From: Propionivibrio dicarboxylicus
GTDB taxonomy: Bacteria; Pseudomonadota; Gammaproteobacteria; Burkholderiales; Rhodocyclaceae
DNA length: 64,000 nt
Direction: 5' to 3'
NCBI GenBank assembly: GCA_945902805.1
Contig: CAMDMZ010000002.1
Coordinates: 62,001-126,000 of the forward strand
Shown here: positions 61,275 through 64,000 of the stretch, in pieces
Position numbering within the stretch: position 1 is the stretch's first letter
How the letters are laid out: each line of letters opens with the position of its first letter
Translations under genes and position numbers: made by a program
Notes under the pieces: model-generated
Told to the model about the DNA's origin: nothing
Seen by the model: the letters and a program-made list of their open reading frames with translations, nothing else
Databases searched by the model: none

Positions 61275-64000
61275 ATGTCACACCACGCCTACAGCGAAGA
61301 CCAGCTCGTCGAGCAACCTGCGATCGGGCTGTTCGCCGCGCTCGGCTGGCAAACGGTGTCGGCGCTGGAAGAAACCTTCGGCGCGGCCGGTACCTCAGGT
61401 TCAACACTCGGGCGCGAAACCAAGGGCGAGGTGGTGCTGGTGGAACGCCTGAAAGCGGCGTTGAGCAAATTTAATTGCACGTTGCCGCCGGAGGCGATTC
61501 AAACCGCCGTCGATGAACTGACCCGCGACCGCTCGGCAATGAGTCTGGAAGCCGCCAACCGCGAGGTCTATCGGCTGCTCAAGGAAGGCATCACGGTATC
61601 CGTCCCCGACCGCGAACACGGCGGGCAGAAGACCGAACGCCTGCGCGTGGTCGATTGGGAGCACCCCGAGAACAACGACTTCCTGCTGATCAGCCAGTTC
61701 AGCGTCGCCGGCCCCCTCTATACCTGCCGGCCTGATCTGGTTGGCTTCGTCAATGGTTTGCCCTGGGTGGTGATCGAACTCAAGAAGCCCGGCGTGCCGT
61801 CGCGGGCCGCCTTCGACGAGAACCTCACCCACTACAAGCAGCAGATTCCGGCACTGTTCTGGAGCAACGCGCTGCTCATCGCCAGCAACGGCACCGAGAG
61901 CCGCGTCGGCTCGCTGACCGCCGACTGGGGGCGCTGGGTGGAGTGGAAGCGCATCGAGCGCGAGGACGAACCGCGCCGCGTATCGCTGGAAATGATGCTG
62001 CGCGGCACCTGCGACCGCAGCCGCCTGCTCGATCTGGTTGAGAACTTCACGCTGTTTTCCGAACACAAGGCCGGACTGGTCAAGATCATCGGCCAGAACC
62101 ACCAGTGCCTCGGCGTCAATAACGCCATTGCGTCGATGCTCGAAGCCCGCAAGTTGGGCCACGGGCGCGGTGGCGTGTTCTGGCAGACGCAGGGCAGCGG
62201 CAAGAGTTTTTCGATGGTGTTCTTCGCGCAGAAGGTGCTGCGCAAGCTGGCTGGCAACTGGACGTTTGTGGTCGTCACCGACCGCGTCGAACTCGACGAA
62301 CAGATCGCCAAGACCTTCAAGACCACCGGCGCGGTGAGTGAGGCCGAGGGCGACGAATGCCATGCGGCCAGCGGCGCGCACCTGCGCGAATTGCTGCGCG
62401 GCAACCATCGCTACGTCTTTACGCTGGTGCATAAGTTCCAGACGCCGGAATTGCTCTGCGACCGTTCCGACGTGATTGTGCTAACCGACGAGGCGCACCG
62501 TAGCCAGTACGACACGCTGGCGCTCAACATGCGCGCCGCGCTGCCCAAGGCGATGTTCCTGGCCTTTACCGGCACGCCGCTGATTGCCGGCGAAGAGCGC
62601 ACCAAGGAAGTCTTCGGCGACTACGTTTCGATCTACGATTTCCAGCAATCCATCGAGGACGGCGCCACCGTGCCGCTGTTCTACGAGAACCGCACGCCGG
62701 AATTGCAGCTCGTTAATCCCGACCTGAACGAAGACATTTACCGCCTGATTGAGGATGCCGAACTCGACGCCGATCAAGAGGCCAAGCTGGAAAAGGTGCT
62801 GGGTCGGCAATATCACCTCATTACCCGCGACGACCGGCTGGAAACCGTGACGCAGGACATCGTGTGGCACTTTCTCGGACGCGGCTTCGTCGGCAAGGCG
62901 ATGGTGGTGTCGATCGACAAGGCCACCGCGCTGCGCATGCACGACAAGGTCAAGGTGCATTGGGCGGCTGAAACCGCCCGGGTGCAGAAGGAACTCGGCG
63001 AGCTGGCCTATCAACCTCGCGGCGGGGAGATGACGCCCGAACAGGCGCGGCGCGATCTGCGCATGGCCGAGCTGAAACAACGGCTGGAAGTGCTGACCAG
63101 CACCGACATGGCGGTCATCGTTTCGCCGGGGCAGAACGAAATCCAGCAGATGCAGACGCTGGGTCTCGACATCGCGCCGCACCGCAAGCGCATGAATGAG
63201 TCACAGCCTGGACTGGACGAGAAGTTCAAGGACACCGAAGACCCGCTGTGCCTGGTCTTCGTCTGCGCCATGTGGCTGACCGGCTTCGACGCGCCAAGCT
63301 GTTCAACGGTCTATCTCGACAAGCCGATGCGCAACCACACGCTGATGCAGACCATCGCCCGCGCCAACCGGGTGTTCCCCGGCAAGCACAGCGGCGTCAT
63401 CGTCGATTACGCCAACGTCTTCGCCTCGCTGGAAAAGGCGCTGGCGATCTACGGCGCCGGCAAGGACGGCAAGAGCCCGGTCAAGGACAAGCAACAACTG
63501 GTCGAGGAACTGCGCAAGTCGGTGGTTGATGCGACGGCCTTTTGCGAGGTGCACGGCGTGATGCTGGCCGAGATCGAGGCGACAGCGGCTGGCAGCATGG
63601 AGCGCCTGTCGCGCATCCAGGACGGCATGAACGCGCTGATTTCCCCCGACCCGCTGCGCCGCGATTTTTTCGCTCATGAACGATTGGTAAGCACGCTCTA
63701 CCGCGCCGTGAAGCCCGATCTATCGGCACTGGAATTCGCCAGCCGCGTTGCCTGCCTGACCACGCTGGCCGAGGCCATTCGCGCCAAGCTGAACCCGAAC
63801 CCGCCGGATATTTCCCAGGTGATGGGCCAGATCAACGGCCTGCTGGATGAATCGATCACCGGTCACGAAATCCGCGACTCCGGGCCGCCGGCGCTCGACC
63901 TGTCGAAGATCAACTTCGAGGCCCTAGCGCAACGCTTCAAGGAATCCAAACACAAGAACACCGACCTCGAAGTGCTCAAGGCCGCGATCCGCGCCCAGTT
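61275..64000 (+). CDS. hsdR: Type I restriction endonuclease subunit HsdR, partial
   Basis: Open from ATG 61275 to the right edge (more than 900 codons), so the end of the gene is missing. HsdR cleaves DNA far from the recognition site, driven by ATP-dependent translocation. The nuclease domain near residues 150-175 has [20 protein letters not shown] followed by LKKPG (PD-ExK type). The motor has Walker [22 protein letters not shown] box [14 protein letters not shown], and [13 protein letters not shown]. Later motor motifs include [20 protein letters not shown]. With hsdM and hsdS it makes a complete type I system, with the AlbA-type gene between hsdS and hsdR. Confidence 0.95.
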   Translation, partial: MSHHAYSEDQLVEQPAIGLFAALGWQTVSALEETFGAAGTSGSTLGRETKGEVVLVERLKAALSKFNCTLPPEAIQTAVDELTRDRSAMSLEAANREVYRLLKEGITVSVPDREHGGQKTERLRVVDWEHPENNDFLLISQFSVAGPLYTCRPDLVGFVNGLPWVVIELKKPGVPSRAAFDENLTHYKQQIPALFWSNALLIASNGTESRVGSLTADWGRWVEWKRIEREDEPRRVSLEMMLRGTCDRSRLLDLVENFTLFSEHKAGLVKIIGQNHQCLGVNNAIASMLEARKLGHGRGGVFWQTQGSGKSFSMVFFAQKVLRKLAGNWTFVVVTDRVELDEQIAKTFKTTGAVSEAEGDECHAASGAHLRELLRGNHRYVFTLVHKFQTPELLCDRSDVIVLTDEAHRSQYDTLALNMRAALPKAMFLAFTGTPLIAGEERTKEVFGDYVSIYDFQQSIEDGATVPLFYENRTPELQLVNPDLNEDIYRLIEDAELDADQEAKLEKVLGRQYHLITRDDRLETVTQDIVWHFLGRGFVGKAMVVSIDKATALRMHDKVKVHWAAETARVQKELGELAYQPRGGEMTPEQARRDLRMAELKQRLEVLTSTDMAVIVSPGQNEIQQMQTLGLDIAPHRKRMNESQPGLDEKFKDTEDPLCLVFVCAMWLTGFDAPSCSTVYLDKPMRNHTLMQTIARANRVFPGKHSGVIVDYANVFASLEKALAIYGAGKDGKSPVKDKQQLVEELRKSVVDATAFCEVHGVMLAEIEATAAGSMERLSRIQDGMNALISPDPLRRDFFAHERLVSTLYRAVKPDLSALEFASRVACLTTLAEAIRAKLNPNPPDISQVMGQINGLLDESITGHEIRDSGPPALDLSKINFEALAQRFKESKHKNTDLEVLKAAIRAQ

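Noticed and set aside
61401-62432. A 343-codon open frame on the minus strand
   Set aside because: Antisense to the hsdR nuclease and motor domains, which are clear on the plus strand.

Overview
The window reads as chromosomal DNA of a Gram-negative proteobacterium, most likely a betaproteobacterium of the Rhodocyclales type (Dechloromonas, Azonexus or Accumulibacter relatives). This is an inference from gene content: gltIJKL, mdlAB-like exporters, a 180-kDa-class NAD-glutamate dehydrogenase, ispD-ispF, many large c-di-GMP and hybrid-kinase sensors, and periplasmic or Tat-exported proteins. No rRNA, tRNA or CRISPR array was seen.

Layout. 1-1.1 kb: the end of an M32 carboxypeptidase gene and a convergent exported SRPBCC protein. 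1.2-7.8 kb: a complete peptide-type ABC importer (binding protein, two permeases, fused double ATPase) in one tightly packed operon. 7.9-18.8 kb: a signalling block with a Cache-PAS hybrid kinase, an IS element of about 1.57 kb with imperfect inverted repeats, a PhnD-like binding protein translationally coupled to a PAS-GGDEF-EAL-CZB protein, and a receiver-kinase protein. 18.8-25.6 kb (minus strand): gltI-J-K-L glutamate/aspartate import followed by an MdlA/MdlB-like heterodimeric exporter. 25.7-31.3 kb: an FFLxDLY-motif protein, then aldehyde dehydrogenase, Tat-signal small subunit, GMC oxidoreductase and membrane lipase, then a 68-residue protein with a conspicuous dyad at its Shine-Dalgarno site. 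31.4-40.1 kb (minus strand): mfd, a class III cyclase, an AmmeMemoRadiSam pair with fused Memo-AMMECR1, and an MgtC/DUF4010 membrane protein. 40.2-50.9 kb: ispD-ispF, a cNMP-binding protein, a PerM-type transporter, a membrane hybrid kinase with Hpt, NAD-GDH and a MarC/YhgN protein. 51-56.1 kb: a large SNF2 helicase overlapping a periplasmic ATP-dependent DNA ligase. 56.5-64 kb: a type I restriction-modification island (DUF262 remnant, hsdM, hsdS, an hsdR-start remnant, an AlbA/Schlafen-type gene, and hsdR running off the window).

The main unexplained signal is a 26-bp dispersed repeat present in at least ten copies (A to J) across the window, in both orientations. It lies between genes, supplies start or stop codons, and sits in frame in linkers of unrelated proteins (hybrid kinase, Mfd, Memo-AMMECR1, HsdM). 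Other items of note are the hsdR-start remnant coupled to the AlbA gene, the SD-spanning dyad of the small protein, the binding protein/c-di-GMP enzyme pair, and the likely Tat-exported GMC dehydrogenase.
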